Positions 9,535 through 18,411 of a DNA stretch of 64,000 nucleotides are shown here, piece after piece. The notes beneath the pieces are model-generated. The model had not been told where the DNA came from. It made no database searches and saw nothing but the letters and a program-made list of their open reading frames with translations. The stretch is from Janibacter alkaliphilus (GTDB lineage: Bacteria; Actinomycetota; Actinomycetes; Actinomycetales; Dermatophilaceae). Location: positions 2,418,001-2,482,000 of the forward strand of contig NZ_JACBZX010000001.1 of assembly GCF_013408565.1 (NCBI RefSeq), given 5' to 3'. Both the position numbers and the translations under genes were made by a program. Within the stretch, counting starts at the first letter, position 1. The number at the start of each line of letters is the position of its first letter.

Positions 9535-9909
9535 TCAGCCCCAGCCGAGCTCGTGCAGCCGCTCCTCGTCGATCCCGACGTGGTGCGCCGCCTCGTGGAC
9601 GATCGTCACGGTGATCTCCTCGCGCAGCTCCTCCAGGGAGTCGCACATCCGGGTCAGCGGACCCCGGAAGAGGAAGATGCGGTCCGGCAGCGCCCCGGCC
9701 CAGCCACCGTCGCGCTCCGGCAGCGGCACCCCCAGGTAGATCCCGAGCAGGTCGACCGCCTCGTTCGGCGGCATCTCCAGCTCGACCGGGTCCGGCTCGT
9801 CCTCGACGAGGAAGGCGACGTTGTCGAGCAGGTCGAGCATCTGCGCCGGCACCTCGTCCAGACCCTCCTGGACCAGCCGCTCGAAGTGGGCACGGTCGAC
9901 GTCGATCAT
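9535..9909 (-). CDS. Small zincin-type metallopeptidase (DUF1025-like)
   Basis: This 124-residue protein contains the zinc-binding HEXXH motif as His105-Glu106-Ala-Ala-His109, followed by a further acidic/His segment (GIDEERLHELGW). This is the layout of the short 'metallopeptidase family protein' group common in actinobacteria. No signal peptide is visible, so it is probably cytoplasmic. Its substrate is unknown. The ATG start at 9909 is the first in frame and fits the family length. It converges with the L,D-transpeptidase gene 49 bases away. Confidence 0.82.
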   Translation of the reverse strand: MIDVDRAHFERLVQEGLDEVPAQMLDLLDNVAFLVEDEPDPVELEMPPNEAVDLLGIYLGVPLPERDGGWAGALPDRIFLFRGPLTRMCDSLEELREEITVTIVHEAAHHVGIDEERLHELGWG

Positions 9910-9970
9910 GTGGGCTCCATCGGTGGTAGCAGCGCCGGCGCTCGGTGGGCCATCGCGGCCAGGTGCGGCT

Positions 9971-10002
9971 CAGGGCCCCGGGAGCGTGCTCCCGGGGCCC
10001 TG
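9971..10002 (-). terminator. Strong hairpin after qcrB
   Basis: A perfect 14-base stem, CAGGGCCCCGGGAG with CTCCCGGGGCCCTG, closes a four-base loop. It sits 24 bases beyond the qcrB stop and is symmetric. It probably ends the ctaE-qcrCAB transcript; it lies between two minus-strand genes. Confidence 0.75.
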
Positions 10003-10025
10003 CGTGCGGTGGGCGGCTCGGCCAC

Positions 10026-11741
10026 TCAGCGGCTGCCGATGCCGGCCGGCTCCTTGGCGCCCTCCACGGCCTCGTGCTCGTCGTGCTCGTGGTGCGCGGC
10101 CTCGAGCTCCGCCGGGGTGACCGGTCGGATCTCGTCGTCGAAGAAGAAGCCGTGCAGCCGCGCCCGCAGCTTGCGCTTGGCGCCACCCTTGCGGGGCACC
10201 CCGTTGGCGTCCGTGTCGCCCTCGATCTGCAGCGGCTCGGCCGGGTCGTGCTGGACGTAGGTCCAGCGCTCGTAGGCGTCCAGCGGGGCGTGCACCTCGT
10301 GGAAGTCGCCGCCGGGCCCTCGGACGATCCGACCGGTCTCCCGGCCGTGCAGCACGACCTCCCGGTCGTGCCGCTGCAGGCTCAGGCAGATCCGCTTCGT
10401 CGCCCAGAAGGCGATGACCGGTCCGACGAAGGTCAGCACCCGCAGCAGCTGGGTGATGTCGTTGATCGACAGGTCGAACTTGATCGCCATGATGTCGTTG
10501 CTCGCGGCGAACATGAGCACGCCGTAGAGGGTGAGCGCGGCGACACCGAGGGCGGTCCGGGTGGGCCGGTTGCGCGGGCGGTCCAGCAGGTGGTGCTCAC
10601 GCTTGTCACCGGTCACCCAGGCCTCGATGAAGGGGTAGGCGATCATCCCTCCGTAGAAGAGCGGGATGACCAGGAGGGCACCGATGATCACCGGCCAGGC
10701 CCAGGTGTAGCCGAAGGTGGTGAACTCCAACCACCCCGGCAGCAGCCGCAGCGCCCCGTCCGGGAAGCCCATGTACCAGTCCGGCTGGGCGCCGGCGGTC
10801 GTGGCGTTCGGCATGTAGGGCCCGTGCACCCAGACCGCGTTGATCTGCACCAGCGAGGAGATCAGCGCGATCCCGCCGAAGACGATGAAGAAGAAGCCGC
10901 CGGCCTTGGCCGCGTACACCGGCATCACCGGGAAGCCGACGACGTTGTCGTTGGTCCGGCCGGGCCCGGGGTACTGGGTGTGCTTCTGCACCGCCACCAG
11001 CACGATGTGCGCGGTGAAGAGCGCGATGAGCAGACCGGGCAGCAGCAGGATGTGCACCGAGTAGAGGCGCGGGATGATGTCCTCGCCCGGGAAGCCACCA
11101 CCGAAGAGGGCGTAGCTGACGTAGCTGCCGATCACCGGGATCGCCAGGATGAAGCCCTGCGCGGCCCGCAGCCCGGTGCCGGAGAGCAGGTCGTCGGGGA
11201 GCGAGTACCCGGCGAAGCCCTCGACCAGCGCGAGCAGCGAGAGCACGCAGCCGATGATCCAGTTGATCTCGCGCGGCTTGCGGAAGGCGCCGGTGAAGAA
11301 GACGCGCAGCATGTGCACCGACAGGGCGACGATGAAGAGCAGCGCCGACCAGTGGTGGATCTGGCGGATCAGCAGACCGCCCTTGACGTCGAAGGAGATG
11401 TCCAGCGTCGAGGCGTAGGCCCGGGACATCTCCACGCCCTGCAGCGGGACGTAGGAGCCCTCGTAGACGACCTCGCCCTGGGTGGGGTCGAACCAGAAGG
11501 TCAGGAAGACCCCGGTGAGCATGCACACGATCATCGAGTACATGGCGATCTCGCCGAGCATGAAGGACCAGTGGTCGGGGAAGACCTTCTTCATGAGGTA
11601 TCCGACGCCCTTGGCGGCGCCGGTGCGGTCGTCGATCCACCCGGCCACGCCGCCGGCGCGTCGGGCCCCCTTGCCCAGCGGCGGTCGGCTGGGCTGGTCG
11701 TCCGCCCGCAGGGCGTCCGCCGGTCGGCTCGTCGCGCTCAT
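10026..11741 (-). CDS. qcrB: Cytochrome bc1 complex cytochrome b subunit (QcrB)
   Basis: This 571-residue core subunit binds two b haems and the menaquinol sites of complex III. It has the cytochrome b helices with histidines in RQIHHWSALLF and YSVHILLLPG. PDWYMG is the actinobacterial form of the quinol-site PEWY motif. The C-terminal soluble extension is charged and typical of actinobacteria, where QcrB contacts CtaD in a supercomplex. The ATG overlaps the qcrA stop by one base. QcrB is the target site of telacebec-type inhibitors in mycobacteria. Confidence 0.97.
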   Translation of the reverse strand: MSATSRPADALRADDQPSRPPLGKGARRAGGVAGWIDDRTGAAKGVGYLMKKVFPDHWSFMLGEIAMYSMIVCMLTGVFLTFWFDPTQGEVVYEGSYVPLQGVEMSRAYASTLDISFDVKGGLLIRQIHHWSALLFIVALSVHMLRVFFTGAFRKPREINWIIGCVLSLLALVEGFAGYSLPDDLLSGTGLRAAQGFILAIPVIGSYVSYALFGGGFPGEDIIPRLYSVHILLLPGLLIALFTAHIVLVAVQKHTQYPGPGRTNDNVVGFPVMPVYAAKAGGFFFIVFGGIALISSLVQINAVWVHGPYMPNATTAGAQPDWYMGFPDGALRLLPGWLEFTTFGYTWAWPVIIGALLVIPLFYGGMIAYPFIEAWVTGDKREHHLLDRPRNRPTRTALGVAALTLYGVLMFAASNDIMAIKFDLSINDITQLLRVLTFVGPVIAFWATKRICLSLQRHDREVVLHGRETGRIVRGPGGDFHEVHAPLDAYERWTYVQHDPAEPLQIEGDTDANGVPRKGGAKRKLRARLHGFFFDDEIRPVTPAELEAAHHEHDEHEAVEGAKEPAGIGSR

Positions 11742-12841
11742 CAGGACTCACGCTCCCAGAAGCTCGGGCCGACAGGCTCCTGGAATTCCTGGTCGGCGAT
11801 GAGGTAGCCCTCGCCATCCACAGTGATCTTCAGCTGCGGCAGCGGGCGCCCGGCGGGGCCGAAGATGACCTCGCAGTCGTTGGTGACGTCGAACGTCGAC
11901 TGGTGGCAGGGGCAGAGCAGGTGGTGCGTGGTCTGCTCGTACAGCCCGACCGGGCAGCCGACATGGGTGCACACCTTGGAGTAGGCGACGATACCCTGGT
12001 AGCCCCACTCGCGGGCCTTCCGGCCCTTCTCGGTGTCCTGGAAGTCCTCGGGGTTCAGGCGCATCATCAGCACCGTCGCCTTGCCGATCTGGGTCAGCCG
12101 GTCCGGGCCGTGGATGTCCATGATCCCCTCGGGGAGGATGTGGAAGACGGACCCGATGGTGACGTCGCTCGCCTTCACCGGGCGGGCCTCCGGGTCGAGC
12201 ATCAGCCGCTTGCCCTCGGTCCACATCGTCGTCGAGAGGTCCTTCTTCGGCAGCGGGCCGAGGCTGCCGACGAGCTGGACCAGCAGCGGCAGCGAGAAGA
12301 GACCCATGGCGCCGCCGAAGGTGGCCTTCAGCAGCGGGCGGCGGGTGAGCTGGGAGGACTCGGCGCCGTCCAGCATGGTGTCGACGAAGCCGTCCCGGGA
12401 CTCCTTCGAGGAGCGCAGCGGGTGGCGCATCTCGACGACCTCGGTGTCCGGCATGAGGGTCTTGGCCCACTGCACCGCGCCCAGACCGATGCCCAGCAGG
12501 GAGAGCGCCAGACCGAGGCCGAGCAGCAGGTTGGCCAGGCTCATCTGGCCGGTGATCGGGACGTAGACCTCGGTCTCCACGTCGACCATGAAGTAGGCGA
12601 CGATGAAGAGCACCGTGCCGAGCATGGAGAGCAGGAAGAGCCCGGCGACCTGACGCTCGGCCCGCTTGGCCGCCTTCGGGTCGTCGTCGGCCGCGCGGTG
12701 CTCGTGCGGCGGCATCCCCGGGTTCTGGAACTGCTCCGGCAGACCGCCGTCGCCCTGGACGTGCCCCTGGTCGAGGCGCACGGCCGCCGAGCCCGGTTCC
12801 GGGTCGCCCGGCCGGCTCTCGTCGGGGGTGTTCTCACTCAT
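11741..12841 (-). CDS. qcrA: Cytochrome bc1 Rieske iron-sulfur subunit (QcrA)
   Basis: The 366-residue subunit carries the [2Fe-2S] cluster that passes electrons from menaquinol to QcrC. Three N-terminal transmembrane helices, the actinobacterial arrangement, precede the Rieske fold. The ligands are Cys291 and His293 in CTHVGC, and Cys310 and His313 in CPCH. Cys296 and Cys312 form the disulphide. The first about 60 residues are hydrophilic and Pro/Asp-rich. It follows qcrC in the operon after a 60-base gap. Confidence 0.96.
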   Translation of the reverse strand: MSENTPDESRPGDPEPGSAAVRLDQGHVQGDGGLPEQFQNPGMPPHEHRAADDDPKAAKRAERQVAGLFLLSMLGTVLFIVAYFMVDVETEVYVPITGQMSLANLLLGLGLALSLLGIGLGAVQWAKTLMPDTEVVEMRHPLRSSKESRDGFVDTMLDGAESSQLTRRPLLKATFGGAMGLFSLPLLVQLVGSLGPLPKKDLSTTMWTEGKRLMLDPEARPVKASDVTIGSVFHILPEGIMDIHGPDRLTQIGKATVLMMRLNPEDFQDTEKGRKAREWGYQGIVAYSKVCTHVGCPVGLYEQTTHHLLCPCHQSTFDVTNDCEVIFGPAGRPLPQLKITVDGEGYLIADQEFQEPVGPSFWERES

Positions 12842-12901
12842 CGTTCGGCGTTCCTGTCGATCGTGGCGGTGGTCAAGGGGCGCTGTCTCGTGCGGGGGTG
12901 G

Positions 12902-13735
12902 TCAGGCCGACTTCTTGCCCAGCCAGATGGCGGCCACCACGAGCAGCCCCAGCCCGGCGGTCCAGGCGAAGAGCCCCTCGGTGACCGGGCCGAGCGAGCC
13001 GAGCGGGTTGCCGCCGGGGTTGCCGGCCTCCTGCTGCTGCTCGAGGTAGGCGATGACGTCCCGCTTCTCCTCCGGGGTGATGTTGGTGTCGTTGAAGACC
13101 GGCATGCTCTGCGGACCGGTGAGCATGGCCTCGTAGATGTGCGTGGAGTCGACGCCCTGCAGGGAGGGGGCGTACTTGCCGCGGGTCAGCGCGCCACCGG
13201 CGCCGGCGCTGTTGTGGCACATCGCGCAGTTGACCCGGTAGATCTCGCCGCCGCGGCCGGCGTCGCCCTTGGAGCCGTCGACCATCTCCTCGGACGGCAC
13301 GCTCGGGCCGGGGCCGAGGGAGGCGACGTAGGCGGCCACGTCGTCGATCTCCTCCTCGGTGAAGTGCGTCTTCTCCACCCGCGGGGCCTGCTGGCTCGGG
13401 GCGAGCATCGGCATCCGGCCGGTACCCATCTGGAAGTCGACGGAGGCGGCGCCCACCCCGACCAGGCTGGGGCCGACGTCCTCGATGCCGGTGCCGTTGG
13501 CGTTGTGGCAGGTGGCGCAGTTGGCGGTGAAGAGCTTCTTGCCGTTCTCCAGGTCGTCGGCGCTGCTCGTCGCCGCCTCGGCGGTCCTGGGTGCCATGGC
13601 GCTGTAGGCGGTACCGGTCACCATCAGGGCGAGCAGCAGCAGCAGGCCGATCGCGGCGGGGTGGCGGCGGTTCAGGCGGGGCATGCGGCGTCCTGTCCTG
13701 CGGGGGCGGTTTCGGGATCGGTTCGTGTCAGTCAT
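12902..13735 (-). CDS. qcrC: Cytochrome bc1 diheme cytochrome c subunit (QcrC)
   Basis: The 277-residue protein has two haem c sites, CATCH (73-77) and CAMCH (170-174). It replaces both cytochrome c1 and soluble cytochrome c, and hands electrons to CtaC. An N-terminal membrane anchor/signal (about 28-46) and a C-terminal helix (about 253-272) place the haems outside the membrane. The ATG is six bases after the ctaE stop; an internal Met at residue 18 is a possible alternative start. Confidence 0.96.
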   Translation of the reverse strand: MTDTNRSRNRPRRTGRRMPRLNRRHPAAIGLLLLLALMVTGTAYSAMAPRTAEAATSSADDLENGKKLFTANCATCHNANGTGIEDVGPSLVGVGAASVDFQMGTGRMPMLAPSQQAPRVEKTHFTEEEIDDVAAYVASLGPGPSVPSEEMVDGSKGDAGRGGEIYRVNCAMCHNSAGAGGALTRGKYAPSLQGVDSTHIYEAMLTGPQSMPVFNDTNITPEEKRDVIAYLEQQQEAGNPGGNPLGSLGPVTEGLFAWTAGLGLLVVAAIWLGKKSA

Positions 13736-13741
13736 TCGGAG

Positions 13742-14404
13742 TCACCCGAGCAGGTAGATCGCGGCGAAGAGGGCGATCCACACGACGTCGACGAAGTGCC
13801 AGTAGTAGGAGGTCACCACGGCGCCGGTGGCCTGGGCGTGGCTGTAGTGCCGCGTGGTGAAGGTGCGGCCGATGATCAGCAGGAAGGCGATGAGGCCGCC
13901 GGTGACGTGGATGCCGTGCAGGCCGGTGGTGAGGTAGAAGACCGACGACCAGCCGTCGGCGCTCGGCGTGATGCCCTCGCTGACCAGGGTGGCGTACTCC
14001 ATGACCTGCCCGGAGACGAAGACCGCGCCGAAGATGTAGGTGAGCACGTACCACTCGCGCATCCCCCAGCTGCCGACCTGCAGCAGGCTGCCGGTGCGCG
14101 CCTTCTGACCGTCCTCGGCCTTCATCACACCCAGCTGGCACCACACCGAGGAGACCACGAGGATCAGGGTGTTGGCGGCGGCGAAGGGGACGTTGAGCTC
14201 GGCGGCCCGCTCGGCGAACTCCTCGGGGTTGATCGCCCGGTGGGTGAAGAGCATGGCGAAGAGGCCGGCGAAGAACATCAGCTCGCTGGAGAGCCAGACG
14301 ATCGTCCCGACCGAGACCATGTTCGGGCGGGACACCGGACCGAGCGAGGCGTGCGCGCCGACGGGCTCGGCCGAGGTCGAGGCAGGGGAGGATGCTGTGG
14401 CCAC
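13742..14404 (-). CDS. ctaE: Cytochrome c oxidase subunit III (CtaE)
   Basis: The 220-residue product has five or more transmembrane helices and subunit III hallmarks such as [27 protein letters not shown] and [12 protein letters not shown]. It stabilises the catalytic core and proton uptake. The GTG at 14404 was chosen because a TACTGT -10 lies just upstream; the frame stays open further, giving a longer version that would run through the divergent promoter. It starts the ctaE-qcrC-qcrA-qcrB operon. Confidence 0.93.
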   Translation of the reverse strand: MATASSPASTSAEPVGAHASLGPVSRPNMVSVGTIVWLSSELMFFAGLFAMLFTHRAINPEEFAERAAELNVPFAAANTLILVVSSVWCQLGVMKAEDGQKARTGSLLQVGSWGMREWYVLTYIFGAVFVSGQVMEYATLVSEGITPSADGWSSVFYLTTGLHGIHVTGGLIAFLLIIGRTFTTRHYSHAQATGAVVTSYYWHFVDVVWIALFAAIYLLG

Positions 14405-14530
14405 GAAGACAGTATGGACCACCAGGCCACGGCTGTGCGGCCACCCCCCGTCGTTGGCGTGGTCACGGTCTCGCACCATTCCCTGAGCACCCTGTGGGCG
14501 ACCTTCGTCTCGCCTGGGACCGGCGGTGGC

Positions 14531-14536
14531 TACCAT
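14531..14536 (+). promoter_or_regulatory. -10 box of receiver-like gene, leaderless type
   Basis: TACCAT ends eight bases before the ATG at 14545. It faces away from the ctaE promoter about 130 bases to the left, making this a divergent promoter region. Confidence 0.45.
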
Positions 14537-14544
14537 CGGGTGCC

Positions 14545-15060
14545 ATGAGCGCAACCGGGTCCAGCCATGCCGCGACCACCCTCGGCGGATCGCCCGCCGA
14601 CGGCCCTGCGGCGCCGCGCCTCGAGCTGCACGTGCTGCTCTACAGCGACAGCTATCTCACCCGGGACGCGGTCCGGGCCGGCGTCGGTCGCCGACCCGCC
14701 CGCGACGTCGAGGTCGTCCGCTGGACCGAGTGCGCCACCGCCCCGGCCGTCCTCGAGGCGGTCGACGAGGGCGGCATCGACCTGGTGATCCTCGACGGCG
14801 AGGCCGCCAAGACCGGCGGCATGGCCCTCTCCCGGCAGATCAAGGCCGAGGTCAGCGACGCCCCGCCGGTGCTGCTGCTCATCGGCCGGCCGCAGGACGG
14901 GTGGCTGGCCTCGTGGTCGATGTCCGACGCCGTGGTGCCGCACCCGCTGGACCCGATCGCGCTGGCCGACACGGTGGCGCGGATGGGCCGGGACGCCGCG
15001 GCCGGTGCGCCGGTGGCCGGCTTCGCCCCGGACCCGGGTCGTCCCGGGCCGGACGCCTGA
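14545..15060 (+). CDS. Degenerate response-regulator receiver-like protein
   Basis: The 171-residue product looks like a receiver domain without an output domain. Asp84 in DLVILDGE occupies the phospho-acceptor position, but the switch Thr/Ser is Gly114 (LLIGRPQD) and the conserved Lys before proline is His133 (PHPLDP). There is no clear acidic pair near the N-terminus, so ordinary phosphotransfer chemistry is doubtful. Both ends of the protein are Ala/Gly/Pro-rich. It is divergent from ctaE and four bases upstream of trpD. The function is unknown; a role in expression of the respiratory genes is speculation. Confidence 0.6.
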   Translation: MSATGSSHAATTLGGSPADGPAAPRLELHVLLYSDSYLTRDAVRAGVGRRPARDVEVVRWTECATAPAVLEAVDEGGIDLVILDGEAAKTGGMALSRQIKAEVSDAPPVLLLIGRPQDGWLASWSMSDAVVPHPLDPIALADTVARMGRDAAAGAPVAGFAPDPGRPGPDA

Positions 15061-15064
15061 GCCG

Positions 15065-16141
15065 GTGAGCGACGCGAGCCCGGTGGCGACGACCTGGCCG
15101 GACCTGCTCACCGCGTTGCTGCAGGGTCGCGACCTCGCGCGGGACGAGGCCGCCTGGGCGATGGCCCAGGTGATGTCCGGCGAGGCCTCCCCGGTGCAGC
15201 TGGCCGGCTTCCTCGTGGCGCTGCGGGCGAAGGGGGAGTCCACCGCCGAGCTGCGGGGGCTGGCCGACGTCATGCTGGACAGCGCCCGCCGGATCGAGGT
15301 GCCGGGGGAGACCCTGGACATCGTCGGCACCGGCGGCGACCGGCACAACACCGTGAACATCTCGACGATGAGCGCCCTGGCCATCGCCGCCGCAGGCGTG
15401 CGGGTGGTCAAGCACGGCAACCGGGCGGCCTCCTCGTCCTCCGGGACGGCGGACGTGCTCGAGGTGCTGGGCCTGCGCCTGGACCTGGAGCCGGAGCAGG
15501 TGGCCCGGGTGGCGACCGAGGCCGGCATCACCTTCTGCTTCGCCCGGACCTTCCACCCGTCCATGCGCTTCGCGGCCGAGGCCCGCAGCGGGCTGGCCGT
15601 CCCGACGGTCTTCAACGCGCTCGGGCCGCTGACCAACCCAGCCCAGCCGCGGTACTCCGCGGTCGGGGTGGCCGACCCGCGCTTCGCCCCGCTGATCGCC
15701 GGGGTCTTCGCCGACCGTGGCCGGGACGCGGTGGTCTTCCGCGGCGACGACGGGCTGGACGAGATGACCATCTCGACGACCTCGTCGATGTGGTGGGTGG
15801 CTCAGGGGCAGATCACCGAGGTCAGCCTGGCGCCCGAGGACGTCGGACTCTCCCGTGCGCCCCTGGAGTCGCTGCGCGGCGGGGTGGCCACCGAGAACGC
15901 CGACGTCGTGCGGCGGCTGCTGGCGGGAGAGCCGGGTCCGGTGCGCGACGCCGTGCTGCTCAACGCCGGGACCGCGCTGGCCCTGGCTGGGCAGGGCGGG
16001 GCGCCGGTGCCGGCCGACGAGGTGGCCGAGGTGGTCCGCGCCGGGGTGCAGCGCGCCGCGGCGGTCATCGACGACGGCTCGGCGGCCGCCCTGCTGGAGC
16101 GTTGGGTCGCGGTGAGCACCGATGACGCGCTGTTGACGTGA
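15065..16141 (+). CDS. trpD: Anthranilate phosphoribosyltransferase
   Basis: TrpD joins anthranilate and PRPP in tryptophan synthesis. The 358-residue protein has the PRPP-binding [14 protein letters not shown] (about 101-114), [15 protein letters not shown] (about 117-131), the [10 protein letters not shown] stretch and the acidic Mg-binding GDDGLDEMT near residue 230. The GTG start lies four bases after the preceding stop, so it is co-transcribed with the receiver-like gene. No other trp gene is nearby; an isolated trpD here matches Rv2192c. The stop falls inside a tandem repeat. Confidence 0.95.
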   Translation: MSDASPVATTWPDLLTALLQGRDLARDEAAWAMAQVMSGEASPVQLAGFLVALRAKGESTAELRGLADVMLDSARRIEVPGETLDIVGTGGDRHNTVNISTMSALAIAAAGVRVVKHGNRAASSSSGTADVLEVLGLRLDLEPEQVARVATEAGITFCFARTFHPSMRFAAEARSGLAVPTVFNALGPLTNPAQPRYSAVGVADPRFAPLIAGVFADRGRDAVVFRGDDGLDEMTISTTSSMWWVAQGQITEVSLAPEDVGLSRAPLESLRGGVATENADVVRRLLAGEPGPVRDAVLLNAGTALALAGQGGAPVPADEVAEVVRAGVQRAAAVIDDGSAAALLERWVAVSTDDALLT

Positions 16142-16179
16142 GGTTTAGCCCGCTGCTGACGTGAGGTTTAGCCCGCTGC
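16134..16179. repeat. Tandem 23-bp direct repeat across the trpD stop
   Basis: Two perfect head-to-tail copies of a 23-base unit beginning TGACGTGAGGTTTAGCCC lie at 16134-16156 and 16157-16179. The first contains the trpD TGA. It marks the point where base composition falls, so it may be the scar of the insertion that begins here. Confidence 0.8.
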
Positions 16180-16415
16180 CCGTCCCTGCAAGGCGTGGGC
16201 GCACCCGTAGCGGACGGATCGGATTCGAAAGTCCCTGGTGTGCTGCTCTTGAAAGTGCCGTCTCGGGCAAGCAGGTCTGGCATGCCTGAGGGCATATAGG
16301 GGTCGCGCTTCCGTTCGAGGCGTACCTGACCTGCAAGACTTGCAAACCCTGGGCAGTTTGACGCTCGATCGGACCATGTGGCGGCAGGACCAGGTGTTTG
16401 TGGCCTCAAGTGAAT
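16180..16415. other. AT-richer non-coding stretch, left part of an insertion
   Basis: I see no convincing gene in these 236 bases. Base composition is visibly less GC-rich than in trpD. Short ORFs on both strands lack ribosome-binding sites and family features. No integrase, tRNA or inverted terminal repeat is visible. Confidence 0.5.
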
Positions 16416-18013
16416 CTAAAGATCAAAGTGTGAGAGACCCCAGGGAGTCAAGTCCGTCAGGTCCTGATCACCGCGGACCTCCCGTACCCCTGGCGCCCAC
16501 GCCGCGAAAACTTCACCTGACGGCACCACCATCTCGATGGTGTCGACAGGAGGGTCTCTGTCTGGGATGGCAGTAGCTGACTCGGCGGACATTTGCGAAT
16601 GCCTGATGCAGGTCTCAGGGACTGGAAACTCGCTGTCTCCGATCTGGAGGTTGTGTGCTGGAGCTATGACTACCTTGGGAACTACGCCTGCTGGTGATTC
16701 GGCACGTAAAGGGCCGGTACCGAATGGAACGACCTCCCCCTCCCAGAGGAGGCGGGCACGTCGCAGAAGACCGCGATCGTGACTTCTGTAGCTGCCAGTA
16801 AGAGGTGCTAGTGCTCTATGTGTGATGTTCTCTATGACAACGAGGTCATATAGCGTGTCAATCGAGATGTCGGTGAACGCCGTCTCCTCCTCAGGAACCT
16901 GAGGTAGGTCCATTGAGAAGAATAATTGTCCATTGACGTAGAAACTCATCCTGTCGCTGGCTTCCATCTCGCGACCCAGGAGAGCCTCAGCGAGCTTAAG
17001 GCGGTTTGTGGTCGCGCCAGAGGTGATGCTCTCCAGCTTTGCGTCTTCAATCCTATCGGCTTGAACTCCGAATGACACCTGGATGGTGACGGCGCCTGCC
17101 ACGAGACACTCCCAGAGTAGGCGCCCTTCCTGGCTCCCGCGACGAGTCACCGCTGCCTCGTACTCGCTCACTATTGACCCGTCTCCTGCAGTGAGCAATA
17201 CCTGGACCTCGTTGGAGGAGTTCTGTCGCAGCAGTTCTGTCACCGAGAGCTGGTGGAACTCATCTGGAACAGTTCCATTCACTATGGTGTCAAGTTCAGG
17301 CATTGTTGAGCCAATGGGCCCTATGTAGGCCACGCCTTCATCGACCAACTCGAACTGACCCACGATCACGTCTGCCTCTAATGATTCGTGGCTGAGCTCG
17401 ATCACGCCAAGTTCATGCAGAGCTAGTACGAGGTCCATAGTCAGGAGACTCAGCAAAGCCGCATGAGCGAAGTACGTGACAGCCGCGGAGTAGCGTTCCT
17501 TGACCGGGAAGAGCTGGCCTTCGCTCTTGTGTCCTCGTGTGTCAACGTGGACCACGTCGCCGTACAGCCAGGCGGCCGCCAACTGTGTATCGGACACCTG
17601 GGGGTGGCCCAGGTTTGATTGACCTGAGACGCCTGGACGGCGAAGCGCAGAACTTCCCTGCCATCAAGATTCAGTCGGGACCACTCGCTGCGCAGATCAT
17701 CGAGACTTCTGGTCAACTCAGTAGGTACGTCCATGGTCGTCGCCTCGACACTGGACCGGACTGCATCAATGACTCGCGAGTAGTGGATTGACTCGGACTT
17801 CACTAGGAGGGGTCGAACACGTGCTGCCAGGGACTCGAACACCTCTTCATCGGGCAACGTTCGGCGCATCTCCATAGTGCCGTCGAGCCCGAGGTGGCCA
17901 GTTAGTGTCATGCGACTCAATGACTTGAGCCCATCCCGGTCACGGGCCAAGGAGTGTGACGCGATTCGCCGGGAACGCAGAACGAAGCGGTTAAGAAGTG
18001 GATCAGTGGTCAC
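16416..18013 (-). pseudogene. Unrecognised AT-richer gene, apparently frameshifted
   Basis: Two overlapping reading frames look like one gene of about 530 codons. The first begins at an ATG at 18013 and reads MTTDPLLNRFVLRSRRIASH; its sensible composition ends near AVQASQVNQTW, after which it turns into an Arg/Thr/Ser-rich tail ending at 17450. The second frame picks up as VSDTQLAAAWLYGDVVHVD and runs to 16416. The switch lies at a run of five C on the coding strand (17600-17604); one more C would fuse the frames. It may be a true mutation, a phase-variable tract, a -1 ribosomal frameshift or a sequencing error. The internal GTG at 17597 would start a separate 393-residue protein. I do not recognise the family. 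Confidence 0.55.
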
Positions 18014-18132
18014 AGAAGAACTCTCCCTCAGTTCGGTCCGCGAATCCGAGGGGCTTGACCAGACTGCGGGACAAAGTCAGCGGCGCAGGATTGGCCGCCC
18101 ATGACGCCGCCTCCGGCACTCACCCTAGACCT

Positions 18133-18411
18133 CTACTCGAGGCCGAGGCTGAAGGCCGCCTCGAGGTCGTGCCGGGAGTAGGTGCGGAAGGCGATGTGCG
18201 TCTGGGTGTCGCGCACACCGGGGACCTTGTTCAGCCGGTCGGCGATGACGTCGCTGAGCTGCTCGTGCTGACGCACCCGGACCATCGCGACGAGGTCGGC
18301 GTCCCCGGCGACCGAGTAGACCTCGCTGACACCGTCGATCTCGGCGATCTGCTCGGCGACCTCGGGGATCCGGTCGACGCTGGCGCTGACGAGGACGATG
18401 GCGGTGATCAC
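18133..18411 (-). CDS. Lrp/AsnC-type ligand-binding domain protein
   Basis: This 92-residue protein is a stand-alone RAM (AsnC ligand-binding) domain. ITAIVLVSASVDRIPEVAEQ leads into GVSEVYSVAGDADLVAMVRV and ends FRTYSRHDLEAAFSLGLE. There is no HTH. Such proteins form ring-shaped amino-acid-binding oligomers. The GTG start overlaps the exonuclease stop (GTGA), so the two are co-translated. A similar gene sits near trpD in other actinobacteria. The ligand is unknown. Confidence 0.85.
   Translation of the reverse strand: MITAIVLVSASVDRIPEVAEQIAEIDGVSEVYSVAGDADLVAMVRVRQHEQLSDVIADRLNKVPGVRDTQTHIAFRTYSRHDLEAAFSLGLE

Noticed and set aside
16205..16245. tRNA-like T-loop (GGATTCGAAAGTCCC) in the insertion
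   Set aside because: No acceptor, D or anticodon stems can be paired around it and there is no CCA end.
16142..18130. Insertion as a prophage or integrative element
   Set aside because: There is no integrase, recombinase, att-like repeat at both ends or phage gene; only one unrecognised gene is present.
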